This document shows, piece by piece, positions 51,044 through 60,238 of a stretch of DNA of 64,000 nucleotides. This DNA comes from Nocardia fluminea (GTDB lineage: Bacteria; Actinomycetota; Actinomycetes; Mycobacteriales; Mycobacteriaceae), in assembly GCF_002846365.1 (NCBI RefSeq), contig NZ_PJMW01000002.1, positions 3,472,001 through 3,536,000 of the forward strand, written 5' to 3'. The notes below the pieces were generated by a model. That model searched no databases. It saw only the letters and a list, made by a program, of their open reading frames with translations, and had not been told where the DNA came from. Position numbers and translations under genes: made by a program. Every line of letters starts with the position of its first letter. Within the stretch, counting starts at the first letter, position 1.

Positions 51044-52057
51044 TCAGTACGGGTTGGCGCGGTCCAGCCAGCGCGCGTCGAGTTCTGTCGCGCGCTGGCT
51101 GGTGAAGGAGATGCGCGCCGGGTCGCCGTCGGCGGTGTAGCGCTGGTCGGGGTTCGCGGCGAGCCAGTCCAGCCAATAGGCCGAGTCGAACGGGACCGCG
51201 CCCCGGCCCGACCGGATGCGCGGCACGCCGCCGGGGTCGACCGCGCCGTAGGGGGCGGGGGCGGGGTTGGCACCCACCAGCATCACGGCGTCGAAGCGGT
51301 AGGGCGTGCCGTCCCAGCTGCCCACTGTGGCCAGGGTGTGATCGCGGGGGTAGACCCCGAGCGGTAGCGCCATGGTGCGCACCGCGACTCCGGGCGCGGC
51401 CGTGGTCACCGCGCGCACGTTCTGCACGAGTTCGCGTTGCACGCCGTCAGCGTCGAGGCTCGCGAGGTTGGCGTGATCGGCTGTGTGCGCGCCTATCTCG
51501 TGGCCGTTCGCCACCAGCCACGGCAGTGCGCGCGGGTCGCCGCCGAAGGGCTCGTTGTTCACGTAGAAGGTGGCCACCGGCCCGAAGTCCGGGTAGCGGG
51601 CGCCGAATTCGGCGAGAATGCCCGCGGCGCTGTCCGGAGCCACCGCGCCGGTGTCGGTGAAGGCGAGTTGGCTGCCGGTGGAATCGTCGAAGGTGAGCAC
51701 CACCGGGTGGGTACCGGCGGGCAGGTCGAGGTCGCCGGAGATGTATCGCGCGGCCGTCACCGGCCGGTAGCCCTCGCGGTACAGCCGCTCCAGTTCGTCG
51801 CGGAATTCCGCCGGGGTCTGGTCGTATTCGCCTGCCGGGTTCGCGGTGATCTGGTGATACATCAGCACCGGGACGAATCCGAGTTCGTTGGCGGCGATCT
51901 CCGCCGGGTTCGGCGGTGGTGGTTTCGGCGTCGTCACCGGCACCGCCGTGTGCGCCGAGGTCGCTTCCTTGTCCACCGCCGCACAGGCCGTGAGTGCGGC
52001 CGCCAGCGCCGCCGCAGATACGAGCCGCAATATTGTGTTCGAACCGCCCGTCATCAA
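51044..52057 (-). CDS. Polysaccharide deacetylase lipoprotein (NodB fold)
   Basis: 337 residues. The signal peptide LRLVSAAALAAALTAC gives a lipobox, then a Pro-rich linker (VTTPKPPPPNP). The NodB domain starts at VPVLMYHQI; VVLTFDDSTGSQ carries the metal/catalytic Asp pair and HEIGAHTADHANL the His-x3-His metal ligands. TMALPLGVYPRD is the usual third motif (R-P-x-G equivalent, here with P-L-G). It would remove N-acetyl groups from a cell-wall or surface glycan outside the membrane. Divergent from the DUF4015 glycosidase-like gene across 112 bases, so the two may act together. Confidence 0.9.
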   Translation of the reverse strand: MMTGGSNTILRLVSAAALAAALTACAAVDKEATSAHTAVPVTTPKPPPPNPAEIAANELGFVPVLMYHQITANPAGEYDQTPAEFRDELERLYREGYRPVTAARYISGDLDLPAGTHPVVLTFDDSTGSQLAFTDTGAVAPDSAAGILAEFGARYPDFGPVATFYVNNEPFGGDPRALPWLVANGHEIGAHTADHANLASLDADGVQRELVQNVRAVTTAAPGVAVRTMALPLGVYPRDHTLATVGSWDGTPYRFDAVMLVGANPAPAPYGAVDPGGVPRIRSGRGAVPFDSAYWLDWLAANPDQRYTADGDPARISFTSQRATELDARWLDRANPY

Positions 52058-52169
52058 TGCGATATTACGCCGCGGCGACGGATTACAGTCGATCTATCGA
52101 TACCGAGTACGCCGCGTCGGAATTACGAAATAGTTGGCGTGTCAATGGTTTTGGAAGGCGGTGTTGACG

Positions 52170-53507
52170 GTGGAATGGCAGCTCCGGTCGGCCGGTCGAC
52201 GGCGGTGGATACCCCCCGTTATCGGTATTGCCCTCGCGTCGCTGGTCATCACTTCGGTAGCGGGATTCGCGCTGAGTAGATCCGCGGAATCGGCGGTCGC
52301 CGACACCGTACCGCCGACGCTGCGGATGACACCGACCGATCCGGTGAGCTCCTATCGTGCGCCGGTCGTGGTGCGCGGCACCGCCGTCGACGCGGCTCGC
52401 GTATCCATCGGACCCGATTCGGTGGTCCCCGCCGCGGACGGGACATTCGAACTCTCGGTGCGCTGGGCGCCCGCCTTCGAGGTCGTCGCGACGGACGCCG
52501 TCGGCAATCAGTCCAGCAGCACCGTGGTCACGGCGCAGTCGCTGCCCCGGATGCGCGCGGTGCACGTCACCGCGCACGCGTGGTCGCACGAGGGACTGCG
52601 CGAAGCTGTCCTCGATCTCGCCCGCGAAGGCCGTATCGATACCGTGCAGCTCGACATCAAGGACGAGGACGGCGTCATCGGCTACGCCTCCCAGGTGCCG
52701 CTGGCGCTCGAATCCGGTGCCGCCGCGGCGATCTACGATGCCCCGGCCGCCCTGCGGCAACTGCACGACATGGGTTTGCAGGTAGTCGGCCGCATCGTCG
52801 CATTCCGTGATCCGACGCTCGCGAGTTGGGCCTGGCACAACGGCCGGCCCGACTGGGTTGTCCAGAATCCCTCCGGGCAACCTTATTCCAGCCATTACGG
52901 CCCGATCGCCTTTACCAATTTCGCCGACCCCGGCGTTCGTGGATACAACATCGCGCTCGCGGTCGAGGCGGCGCAACTCGGCTTCGACGGCATCATGTAC
53001 GACTACGTCCGCCGTCCCGACGGCAGCTTGAACAGCATGCGTTTCGCCGGCCTCACCGACACCCCCACCGCCGCGGTCGCGGGCTTCCTCGCCGAGAGCC
53101 GCTACCCCGTGCACGCCGCGGGCGCGCACCTGAGCGCCGCGGTCTACGGAATCGCGTCCACCCGCCCCGACCAGATCGCCCAGGACATCCCGCTGATGGC
53201 CCGCAGTGTCGACTTCGTGGCGCCCATGATCTACCCGTCACATTGGGGCCCCGGCGAATACGGCGTCGCGAACCCCAACGCCCAGCCCTACGACATCATC
53301 TTCCGTTCACTGCGAGACTTCACGGCGGCCACGGCGGGCACGGGCGCGAAAGTGGCACCGTGGCTCCAGGACTTCAGCCTCGGCGTGACCTACGGTGACG
53401 CCGAACTCCGCGCCCAGATCGACGCCACCCGAGACGCGGGCATCGACAGCTTCTTCCTCTGGAACGCCGCCACCCGCTACCACGGCGGCGGCCTCCAACC
53501 CGCCTGA
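52170..53507 (+). CDS. DUF4015 putative glycoside hydrolase, membrane-anchored or secreted
   Basis: About 445 residues. The basic start and helix RRRWIPPVIGIALASLVITSVAGFAL form a signal anchor. A beta-sandwich-like region follows (PPTLRMTPTDPVSSYRAPVVVRGTAVDAARV), then the DUF4015 TIM-barrel: MRAVHVTAHAWSH, IDTVQLDIKDEDGVIGYASQ, GRIVAFRDPTLASW, GFDGIMYDYVRRPDG (Asp-x-Tyr-Asp-Tyr-Val-Arg-Arg signature), VDFVAPMIYPSHW and GIDSFFLWNA. The Asp/Glu in these strands are likely catalytic. Start is uncertain: GTG 52170 lies 8 bases after GGAAGGCGG; TTG 52134, GTG 52161 and TTG 52164 are in frame. Confidence 0.85.
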   Translation: MEWQLRSAGRRRWIPPVIGIALASLVITSVAGFALSRSAESAVADTVPPTLRMTPTDPVSSYRAPVVVRGTAVDAARVSIGPDSVVPAADGTFELSVRWAPAFEVVATDAVGNQSSSTVVTAQSLPRMRAVHVTAHAWSHEGLREAVLDLAREGRIDTVQLDIKDEDGVIGYASQVPLALESGAAAAIYDAPAALRQLHDMGLQVVGRIVAFRDPTLASWAWHNGRPDWVVQNPSGQPYSSHYGPIAFTNFADPGVRGYNIALAVEAAQLGFDGIMYDYVRRPDGSLNSMRFAGLTDTPTAAVAGFLAESRYPVHAAGAHLSAAVYGIASTRPDQIAQDIPLMARSVDFVAPMIYPSHWGPGEYGVANPNAQPYDIIFRSLRDFTAATAGTGAKVAPWLQDFSLGVTYGDAELRAQIDATRDAGIDSFFLWNAATRYHGGGLQPA

Positions 53508-53531
53508 GGCGGCGGATGAACCGCCACCGAA

Positions 53532-55472
53532 CTACTCGGCTGTCTCCGCTGGGTCGAGGCCGGCCTGTTTCGGGGCCGCGGGCACCCATTCGCGCAGCGG
53601 TTGCATCACCGCGCCGTAGAAGGCGTCGGTGGCGGTGGTGACGCTGGCGATGAAACTGGCCGCGGTGCCGGAGCGCTTGTTGCCCATCGGGAAAGTCTGT
53701 TCGAGGGTGAACGAGACTATCGGGCTGGTGCGGCCGTCGATGAGCGATTTGGGTGTGGTGCGAACGGTGTCGAGGAATTCACAGGTTTCGTTGCCGCGTT
53801 CGGCGAAGACGGCTTCGACCTGGACGCGGCCGGGCGCATCGGTGAGTTGTTTGGTCAGCCACGACACCCGGCGGGCTTGCGTGCCCTCGTCGGGCGCGGC
53901 GATGGTGGTGCGGCAGCGGACTTTGTTCGTCCGCACATCGGCGATGACAGTGAGGTCGCCCGCGGTTTCGGGGATGCGCAGGACGGCCTCGAACGAGCCG
54001 TCGGTGGCCAGCCGTTCGGCGACGGCGGCGGCACGCAGGGCTGGGTCGGAGTGGAACTTGCGGGCGAGCACATGCTTGACCTCGACACCGAGTTCGGCGG
54101 TGAGCCGCAGCGCGAGATGCCTGCCCAGCGACACCCACGTGTCGGCGACCGTCAGCGCTTTCGCGTCGCCCGCCCGCAGCGTTCCCTGGGTGACGGCGTC
54201 GCGGATGGTGACCCAGTGCCTGCCCATGTCGACGAACTCGGCCGCACCCGAACGCGGATGATCGAGGAAGCGCAGGAACTCGGCGAGAATCCAGGCTTGC
54301 AGTGCGTCGTCGATGCCACCGTGGGTGGTGAGCATGCGTGCCTCGTGGGCCACTTCGGCCCAGGACAGATGGCGCAGGGCCACCTTCGTGAGCTTGCGGC
54401 GGTCCACTTGGACGGGCAGTTCGCCCGGTCCGGCCGGGATGTCGTTGGACAGGCTGACGACGGCGTCGTACTTCTTCCGCCGCGCGACGTCGAGGTAGCT
54501 CTCCAACTGGTCTCGCCGGAGCTTGCCGTTGCCCGTCTTCACTTCCAGCAGGCCGGTCCACTGCTTGGCACCGCGACTCACTTTCAGCACCGCGTCCGGG
54601 ATGACCTTGGTATCGCCCGATTCGTACTGCACTTCCAGATAGCCCTCGAAAGCGCCTGCGGGCGCGCCCATTCGGGCACAGATCGCCCGGGCGAAGGGGC
54701 GTACGGCCTGCATGGTGGCGATGAGCGCGGAGGTGGTGCGCCGTTCCTGTTCCTCACCCGCGCCGACACCGATGACCGAGAACAATCGAGCGGGCTGCCA
54801 GGTATCCGATTCGGCCTGCCTGAATTCGATCGGTTTGGCCTTGCGCACCACGCGCCTGGTGGTCGCTACGCCGCGCGACGGTGCCTGCACGGCCGGGGCT
54901 TCGGGGACAACGACTTCCGGCTCGACAGTCGCGGGCGCCGTGTCCTCGACGGTGACCCCGAAATCGGTGGCCAGCCCGGACAGGCCCGACTCCCAGCCCT
55001 GCCCGACGGCCCGCACCTTCCAGCAGCCGTCGCGCCGATAGACCTCCCCGAAGACGAACGCCGATTCCGTATCCGCGTCGGCGGTGAGGTACTCGGCCAG
55101 TGAATGCCCGGCGGCATCGATGACGTGGAACGCGAGTTTGCCCAGCGTGCCGAAGGTGCCCTCGCCGACGCTGCCCGCCAAGGCGATGGTGTGCACGTGC
55201 GCGGGCACCGCGGACAGGTCGATCGAGATCCTGGCCTGTTTTCCTTCCTCGGTGGCGCTCGTGCCGAGGAAACGCACTGAGCCGTCGGGTGATTCGGTCT
55301 GGTTGTAGAAGACGAAGTCGGCATCGGATCCGACGCGCCGGTCGGCGCCGAGCAGCAGCGCGGAGGCGTCGACCTCGATCTCGGGTTCCGGCCAGCCGAT
55401 CACGATGTCGATGCGGTCGACATCCTCGGGAAGCGGAATGTTCTGGCCCTTGGACAGCAGCGGAGACGACAC
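53532..55472 (-). CDS. TerD domain fused to PD-(D/E)XK-nuclease-like domain
   Basis: 646 residues. The first ~175 are a TerD domain, the Ca-binding stress fold of tellurite-resistance operons: LLSKGQNIPLPED, RIDIVIGWP, ADFVFYNQTESPDGSVRFLG, ISIDLSAVPAHVHTIALAGS, FVFGEVYRRDGCWKVRAVGQGW. After a Pro/Ala linker with KAKPIEFRQ a second part (about 215-400) reads IPDAVLKV then WTGLLEVKTGNGKLRRDQLESYLD and YDAVVSLSND, matching the D, E-x-K and following helix of PD-(D/E)XK nucleases. The C-terminal ~240 residues are a separate unrecognised domain rich in helices. GTG 55472 has GAAGGGTG upstream. No other ter gene is near. A stress or defence role is possible. Confidence 0.8.
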   Translation of the reverse strand: MSSPLLSKGQNIPLPEDVDRIDIVIGWPEPEIEVDASALLLGADRRVGSDADFVFYNQTESPDGSVRFLGTSATEEGKQARISIDLSAVPAHVHTIALAGSVGEGTFGTLGKLAFHVIDAAGHSLAEYLTADADTESAFVFGEVYRRDGCWKVRAVGQGWESGLSGLATDFGVTVEDTAPATVEPEVVVPEAPAVQAPSRGVATTRRVVRKAKPIEFRQAESDTWQPARLFSVIGVGAGEEQERRTTSALIATMQAVRPFARAICARMGAPAGAFEGYLEVQYESGDTKVIPDAVLKVSRGAKQWTGLLEVKTGNGKLRRDQLESYLDVARRKKYDAVVSLSNDIPAGPGELPVQVDRRKLTKVALRHLSWAEVAHEARMLTTHGGIDDALQAWILAEFLRFLDHPRSGAAEFVDMGRHWVTIRDAVTQGTLRAGDAKALTVADTWVSLGRHLALRLTAELGVEVKHVLARKFHSDPALRAAAVAERLATDGSFEAVLRIPETAGDLTVIADVRTNKVRCRTTIAAPDEGTQARRVSWLTKQLTDAPGRVQVEAVFAERGNETCEFLDTVRTTPKSLIDGRTSPIVSFTLEQTFPMGNKRSGTAASFIASVTTATDAFYGAVMQPLREWVPAAPKQAGLDPAETAE

Positions 55473-55648
55473 AGTGACAATTCACCCTTCGACGGTCGGC
55501 ATTCGGTCGCAAGGCTGATGCAGCCGACCCGCTCGCTGACCCCCTTGCCGCACACCGCGATGGCGTGACGGTGCCAAGAGTTGTCGGTGGTGGAACCCGC
55601 TCTGTTACACAGATCACGTTTACGTAATCGAACGAATGGTAAGAGGCG

Positions 55649-56902
55649 CTACTTCGGATCGCGTTCCGGCAGTGGTCTTTCCGGGATGTCCGGGCGGCCG
55701 AGGGAGGTGCGGACTCGGCGTTTGGCGGCGGTGTAGACCTGGGCGGTTTCGGCGGCTACCACGTCCCAGGCGAAGTCGGCGGTGAGGCGTTCGCGGGCCG
55801 TGTGGGCGCGGGCCTGGGCGGTGGCCGGGTCGTCGAGGACGGCGCGGGCGGCGTCGACCAGGCCGTCGATGTCGGCGGGGGCGAAGGAGGCGCCGGTGAC
55901 GCCGTCGATCACCGCTTCGCCCAGACCGCCTGCGGTGGAGGCGATCAGGGGGACGCCAGCGGCGGCGGCTTCGAGGGCGACGATGCCGAAGGGTTCGTAG
56001 CGGCTCGGCAGGACGATGGCGTCGGCGCCGTGCAGCCAGCCGAGGAGTTCGTCGTGGCCGAGGCTGCCGACGAAGTGGACGGCGCGGGCGACGCGGTGCA
56101 CGCGGGCGCGTTCACGCAGCCACTCGAACTGGGTGCCGACACCGGCGACCGTGAGCGTGGTGCCGGGGTGGGCGCGGCGGATGCGGGGGAGGGCGGCGAT
56201 CGCGTCCTGCACGCCCTTCTCGTATTCGAGGCGGCCGACGTAGAGCAGGCGCGGCGGGCCGGAGCGTGGTGCCCGGGAACGGAAGGTCCACGAGCCGACG
56301 TCGATACCGTTGCGGATCACCGTGATCGGGGCGAGTTCGGGCCCGTAGAGCCGTTCGACTTCGTCCTGCATGGAGGTCGAGCAGGTGATGAGCTGATCGG
56401 ATTCGTTGGTCAGCCACCACTCCACCGAGTGGACCTGCTTGTTGACCCGGCCCGACACCCAGCCGCTGTGGCGCCCGGCCTCGGTGGCGTGGATCGTCGA
56501 GACGAGCGGCACGTCGTAGTACTCGGCGAGCGCGATCGACGGATGCGCGACGAGCCAGTCGTGCGCGTGCACCACATCGGGCGTCCAGCCCTCGCCGACG
56601 CCGGGCTTGCCGAGCGCCACCCCGGCACGCACCATGGCGTGCCCCATGGCCAGCGTCCAGGCGAGCATGTCCTCGCCGAAGTCGAAGCACGGCGGGTCCT
56701 CGGCCACCGCGACGACGAGCACGCCGTCGGCGATGTAGGAGTGGGTGGGGTGGGTGACCGAGTCGGTCCCCGTCGGCCGGCGCGCCAGGACGACGACCTC
56801 GTGACCGGCCGCGGCCAGCTCGACGGCCAGGTGATGCACATGCCGGCCGAGCCCACCGACCACGACCGGCGGGTACTCCCACGACACCATCAAAATCTTC
56901 AT
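55649..56902 (-). CDS. GT4-family glycosyltransferase (glycogen synthase-like)
   Basis: 417 residues. ADP/UDP-sugar-dependent retaining glycosyltransferase, Rv3032 type, which elongates the alpha-1,4-glucan of methylglucose lipopolysaccharide and glycogen. VSWEYPPVVVGGLGRHVHHLA at the start binds the donor and acceptor; VVHAHDWLVAHPSIALAE follows; the C-lobe has LLYVGRLEYEKGVQDAIAALP, VHFVGSLGHDELLGWLHGADAIVLPSRYEPFGIVALEAAAAGVPLIAS, the E-x7-E motif. Start ATG 56902 overlaps the GH57 stop by 4 bases, so it is the last gene of a three-gene operon. Confidence 0.93.
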   Translation of the reverse strand: MKILMVSWEYPPVVVGGLGRHVHHLAVELAAAGHEVVVLARRPTGTDSVTHPTHSYIADGVLVVAVAEDPPCFDFGEDMLAWTLAMGHAMVRAGVALGKPGVGEGWTPDVVHAHDWLVAHPSIALAEYYDVPLVSTIHATEAGRHSGWVSGRVNKQVHSVEWWLTNESDQLITCSTSMQDEVERLYGPELAPITVIRNGIDVGSWTFRSRAPRSGPPRLLYVGRLEYEKGVQDAIAALPRIRRAHPGTTLTVAGVGTQFEWLRERARVHRVARAVHFVGSLGHDELLGWLHGADAIVLPSRYEPFGIVALEAAAAGVPLIASTAGGLGEAVIDGVTGASFAPADIDGLVDAARAVLDDPATAQARAHTARERLTADFAWDVVAAETAQVYTAAKRRVRTSLGRPDIPERPLPERDPK

Positions 56903-58443
56903 GCGGATCCTTCAGCGGCGGCCGACGGGACAGCGGTCGGCAACCGCCGCGCGTCCAGACCAGGGAAGAATCCGTCGGCCATCGCCCATCCTGCCGCGAG
57001 ACGGGTCGCTTTGGCGAACTGACCGGCGCCGATCGCCTCGGCGAGCTCGCGGACGGCGTGCGCGTGCTCGTGCGCGCGATCGCGCGCGTACCCGGCGGCG
57101 GAGTCCTTGCTGACCATGAACGCCCAGTCGCTCGAGACCGTGAGGATCGCCTCACGCAGCAACTGATCGGCGACCGGGTCGCGCAGGGAGCCGTCGCGGC
57201 GCACCTTGTCGAGGGTGTCCAGGGCCAGGCGAACGATGTCGGCGTTGAGCTCCACGAGGTCGGAAACCTGGTCGCCCGCCCAGACCCGCCAGTCCTTGCC
57301 CGAACCCCACGAGGAGTCGTTGAGCTGCACGGGTTCGCCGACGAAGCCCTTCTCGCGGGCATCGGCGAGGGTGCCGACGTTCACGCCCGCTTCGGGCAGC
57401 GCGCGCAGCACCTGCTCGAGCCACTGCGGCCCTTCGTGCCACCAGTGCCCGAACAGTTCGGTGTCGAACGCGGCCACCACGAGGGCGGGCCTGCCGATCC
57501 GCGCGGACTCCTCGATCAGGCGGGCGCGCACGGTCTCGACGAAGTCGGCGACGTCGCGGGTCACCGCTTCGGCCGCCAGATCCGGATCGTAAGGGGCCTT
57601 GTCAGGACCGTCGACGGTCTTGCCGGTGACGCGCGAGGGTTTGAGCCCGGTCGCGTGGTCGTAGTGATGAAAATCTCGGTAGGCGCTCTGGCCCGGGTAG
57701 CCCTGCTTCGGCGACCAGACCCGGTAGCTCACGGCCAGGTCGCGTCCGAACGCGACGACCTCGGAATCGCGGACCGGCCTGCCGAGTGAGGTGTCACCGC
57801 GCAGCGACGGGCCGTCGACCATGAAATGGGTGATGCCCGCGGCGTCGTAGCCCAGTTCCATCCCGGGGGTGTAGCCGCATTCGGGCGCCCAGATGCCGGT
57901 CGGCGTGGTACCCCAGCGCAGTCGCGCGTCGGCCAGGCCCTCGGTGAGCTGGAACTGGCGCAGGCGCGCGTCCAGCAGCGGCTGGAACGGGTGGGCGAGG
58001 GGTCCGCCGAGCAGTTCGATCGCGTCGGCGTCGATCAGCGAACGCCAGACCGGCGAACCGCCGTGCTGCCAGTGCTGTTCGAAATCGGCGAGCGCCGTCG
58101 CGGCGAGCCGGTGTTCGTGACGGCCGAGCGCCACATTCCCCGACATCGACGCCTCGTCGGCGCGCAACTGCCAGTTGCCCAGCCAGTGGTGCATGCCCGC
58201 GAGGCAGTGCGGATCGTCGAGCTGCGCGGCGAGCACCGGCGTGATGCCGAGGCTCAGCAGATGTGAACGCCCTTCGGCGGCAAGGTTTTTCAGCACCTTT
58301 ACCAGCGGCAGATAGGACGCGGCCCAGGACTGGTAGAGCCACTCCTCGCCGACCGGCCAGCGCCCGTGATGGGCGAGCCACGGCAAGTGGGAGTGCAGGA
58401 CCAGCGTGAACTGGCCCGGCACGGCGGAGCGGGAACCGGTCAA
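56899..58443 (-). CDS. GH57 family 1,4-alpha-glucan branching enzyme
   Basis: 514 residues, Rv3031 type. GH57 marks: FTLVLHSHLPWLAHHGRWPVGEEWLYQ at the start, GIWAPECGYTPGMEL with the catalytic Glu, and VVAAFDTELFGHWWHEGPQWLE with the catalytic Asp. The following NDSSWGSGKDWRVWAG and the helical C-domain are as in the branching enzyme of Thermus/Mycobacterium. It makes alpha-1,6 branches in the glucan built by the next gene. Start TTG 58443 overlaps the methyltransferase stop (TTGA); an earlier start would extend only over the antisense of that gene. Confidence 0.92.
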   Translation of the reverse strand: MTGSRSAVPGQFTLVLHSHLPWLAHHGRWPVGEEWLYQSWAASYLPLVKVLKNLAAEGRSHLLSLGITPVLAAQLDDPHCLAGMHHWLGNWQLRADEASMSGNVALGRHEHRLAATALADFEQHWQHGGSPVWRSLIDADAIELLGGPLAHPFQPLLDARLRQFQLTEGLADARLRWGTTPTGIWAPECGYTPGMELGYDAAGITHFMVDGPSLRGDTSLGRPVRDSEVVAFGRDLAVSYRVWSPKQGYPGQSAYRDFHHYDHATGLKPSRVTGKTVDGPDKAPYDPDLAAEAVTRDVADFVETVRARLIEESARIGRPALVVAAFDTELFGHWWHEGPQWLEQVLRALPEAGVNVGTLADAREKGFVGEPVQLNDSSWGSGKDWRVWAGDQVSDLVELNADIVRLALDTLDKVRRDGSLRDPVADQLLREAILTVSSDWAFMVSKDSAAGYARDRAHEHAHAVRELAEAIGAGQFAKATRLAAGWAMADGFFPGLDARRLPTAVPSAAAEGSA

Positions 58444-59228
58444 CGCGTTGCCTTTTCGGCGATCGCGACCAGATCCAGGCTCGCGTCGATATCGCCCGCG
58501 CGCAGGTCGAAATCGTCGATGGTGACGGCGGCGACGTCGGCGGTGAGGTCGGCGGGCCACGGCTCGCCGGCCAGCGCGCGCTCGATCTGGGCGTCGATGA
58601 ACGACCCACCGTGCTTGGCGTCCAGCGCTTTCAGGCTCGGGCCGTGGTGCACGCCCAGCATGTCCGAGACGGTGAAGCCGGCGTCGACGAGCAGTTCGGT
58701 CAGCTCGCCGGCGTTGAGTTCGCGGGTGTGGAACGGGTTGAGGGGAGTGTCGCGACCGGGGGAGAAGGTGATCCGATTCGGGGTGCTGATCAGCAGCACG
58801 CCGCCGGGGCGCAGCACGCGCAGGCACTCGCGCAGGAACTGTCCCTGATCCCAGAGGTGTTCGATGACCTGGAAGTTCACCACCACGTCGACGGATTCGT
58901 CGTCGAGGGGCAGCGCGGCGAGGTTGCCCTGGATCATCCGCACGCGCGGGTAGCGCGCGCGCACGTGCGCGACGGCGCCTTCGTCGTAGTCCACGCCGGT
59001 GACGCGCTGGGCGACGCCCGCGATCATGTCGGCGCCGTAGCCCTCACCCGAGCCCGCCTCCAGCACGATCTTGCCGGTGCAGCGGTCGAGCAGGCGGGCG
59101 TAGGCGATCTCGTGCCTGCGGAACCAGTAGTTCTCCTCGGCGATGCCGGGCACCGTCCGCTCGCCGGTCAACGGCAGTGGTTCATGTGTGGCGGCCGCGG
59201 GTGCGGCAGGGATCACAGCCTCGCTCAT
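58440..59228 (-). CDS. SAM-dependent methyltransferase of the glucan operon
   Basis: 262 residues, Rv3030 type, likely the methyltransferase for methylglucose polysaccharide. Motif I is KIVLEAGSGEGYGADMIAG, followed by VTGVDYDEGAVAHVRARYP, RMIQGNLAALPLDDESVDVVVNFQVIEHLWDQGQFLRECLRVLRPGGVLLISTPN, where VIEHL and the loop are standard class I marks. The N-terminus PLTGERTVPGIAEENYWFRRHEIAYARLLD is family-specific. ATG 59228 is the first codon of the operon methyltransferase - GH57 - GT4, all joined by 4-base overlaps. Divergent from etfBA. Confidence 0.9.
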   Translation of the reverse strand: MSEAVIPAAPAAATHEPLPLTGERTVPGIAEENYWFRRHEIAYARLLDRCTGKIVLEAGSGEGYGADMIAGVAQRVTGVDYDEGAVAHVRARYPRVRMIQGNLAALPLDDESVDVVVNFQVIEHLWDQGQFLRECLRVLRPGGVLLISTPNRITFSPGRDTPLNPFHTRELNAGELTELLVDAGFTVSDMLGVHHGPSLKALDAKHGGSFIDAQIERALAGEPWPADLTADVAAVTIDDFDLRAGDIDASLDLVAIAEKATR

Positions 59229-59289
59229 TCGTCCGAGGTTACTGGTACCGCCGGTTCACGCAGGAGTCAGGGACCTCTTGCGCAGGTAG

Positions 59290-59305
59290 GTTACCCACGA
59301 GTAAC
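59290..59305. promoter_or_regulatory. Imperfect palindrome GTTAC-N6-GTAAC in the etfB / methyltransferase promoter
   Basis: GTTACCCACGAGTAAC has perfect 5-base arms and one more C-G pair inside. It lies in the divergent intergenic region, with TAGGGTAGTG about 10 bases downstream as a possible -10 of etfB. A regulator of fatty-acid oxidation is a fair guess for the site, no more. Confidence 0.4.
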
Positions 59306-59415
59306 TTAGCGTAGGGTAGTGTTCCGATCTGAGCTAGATATCTCACACGGACGTACGGCTGAGCTCGTGCGGCCCCACCACACACGTGTCCCCAGAAGGA
59401 GGTCGACGAAGACCG

Positions 59416-60201
59416 ATGCCGAACATCGTCGTACTCATCAAGCAGGTCCCCGACACCTGGTCCGAGCGCAAGCTGACCGATGGTGACTACACCCTCGACC
59501 GGGAAGCCGCCGACGCGGTGCTCGACGAGATCAACGAGCGCGCCGTCGAGGAAGCGCTGCTGATCAAGGAGGCCCAGGGCGGTGAGGTCACCGTGTTGGC
59601 CGCCGGTCCCGACCGCGCCAACGAGGCCATCCGCAAGGCGCTGTCCATGGGCGCCGACAAGGCCATCCACATCAACGACCCGGCGATCCACGGCTCCGAC
59701 GCCGTGCAGACCGCCTACGTGCTGGCCGCCGCGCTCGGCCAGGTCGAGGGTGTCGAGCTGGTCATCGCCGGTAACGAGGCCACCGACGGCCGCGCCGGTG
59801 CCGTGCCCGCGATCATCGCGGAGTACATCGGCATCCCGCAGCTGACGCACCTGCGCAAGCTCACCGTCGACGGCGACAAGATCACCGGCGAGCGGGAGAC
59901 CGACGAGGGCGTCTTCAAGCTCGAGGCGTCCCTGCCCGCGATCGTCTCGGTCACCGAGAAGATCAACGAGCCTCGCTTCCCCTCCTTCAAGGGCATCATG
60001 GCCGCGAAGAAGAAGGAAGTTCTGGTCTTCACCCTGGCCGACCTGGGCGTCGACCCGGAGACCGTCGGTGTCGCCAACGCGGGCACCCAGGTCACCGGTG
60101 CCACCCCGAAGCCGGCTCGCACCGCGGGCGAGAAGATCGCGGACGAGGGCGAGGGCGGCAACCAGATCGCGTCCTACCTCATCGGTCAGAAGATCATCTG
60201 A
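59416..60201 (+). CDS. etfB: Electron transfer flavoprotein beta subunit
   Basis: 261 residues. Takes electrons from acyl-CoA dehydrogenases together with EtfA. NIVVLIKQVPDTWSERKL at the start, VDAVLDE-like AADAVLDEINERAVEEALLI, AIRKALSMGADKAIHI, GVELVIAGNEATDGRAGAVPAIIAEYIGIPQ (the Gly-rich AMP-binding loop) and LPAIVSVTEKINEPRFPSFKGIMAAKKKE (the recognition loop) are present. ATG 59416 gives the standard N-terminus; AGGAGG lies 12 bases upstream, rather far. GTG 59386 is in frame. etfA starts 37 bases after its stop. Confidence 0.96.
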   Translation: MPNIVVLIKQVPDTWSERKLTDGDYTLDREAADAVLDEINERAVEEALLIKEAQGGEVTVLAAGPDRANEAIRKALSMGADKAIHINDPAIHGSDAVQTAYVLAAALGQVEGVELVIAGNEATDGRAGAVPAIIAEYIGIPQLTHLRKLTVDGDKITGERETDEGVFKLEASLPAIVSVTEKINEPRFPSFKGIMAAKKKEVLVFTLADLGVDPETVGVANAGTQVTGATPKPARTAGEKIADEGEGGNQIASYLIGQKII

Positions 60202-60238
60202 TCCGGCGCCGTCCGAGACTTGTAAGGAGAAAGAACTG

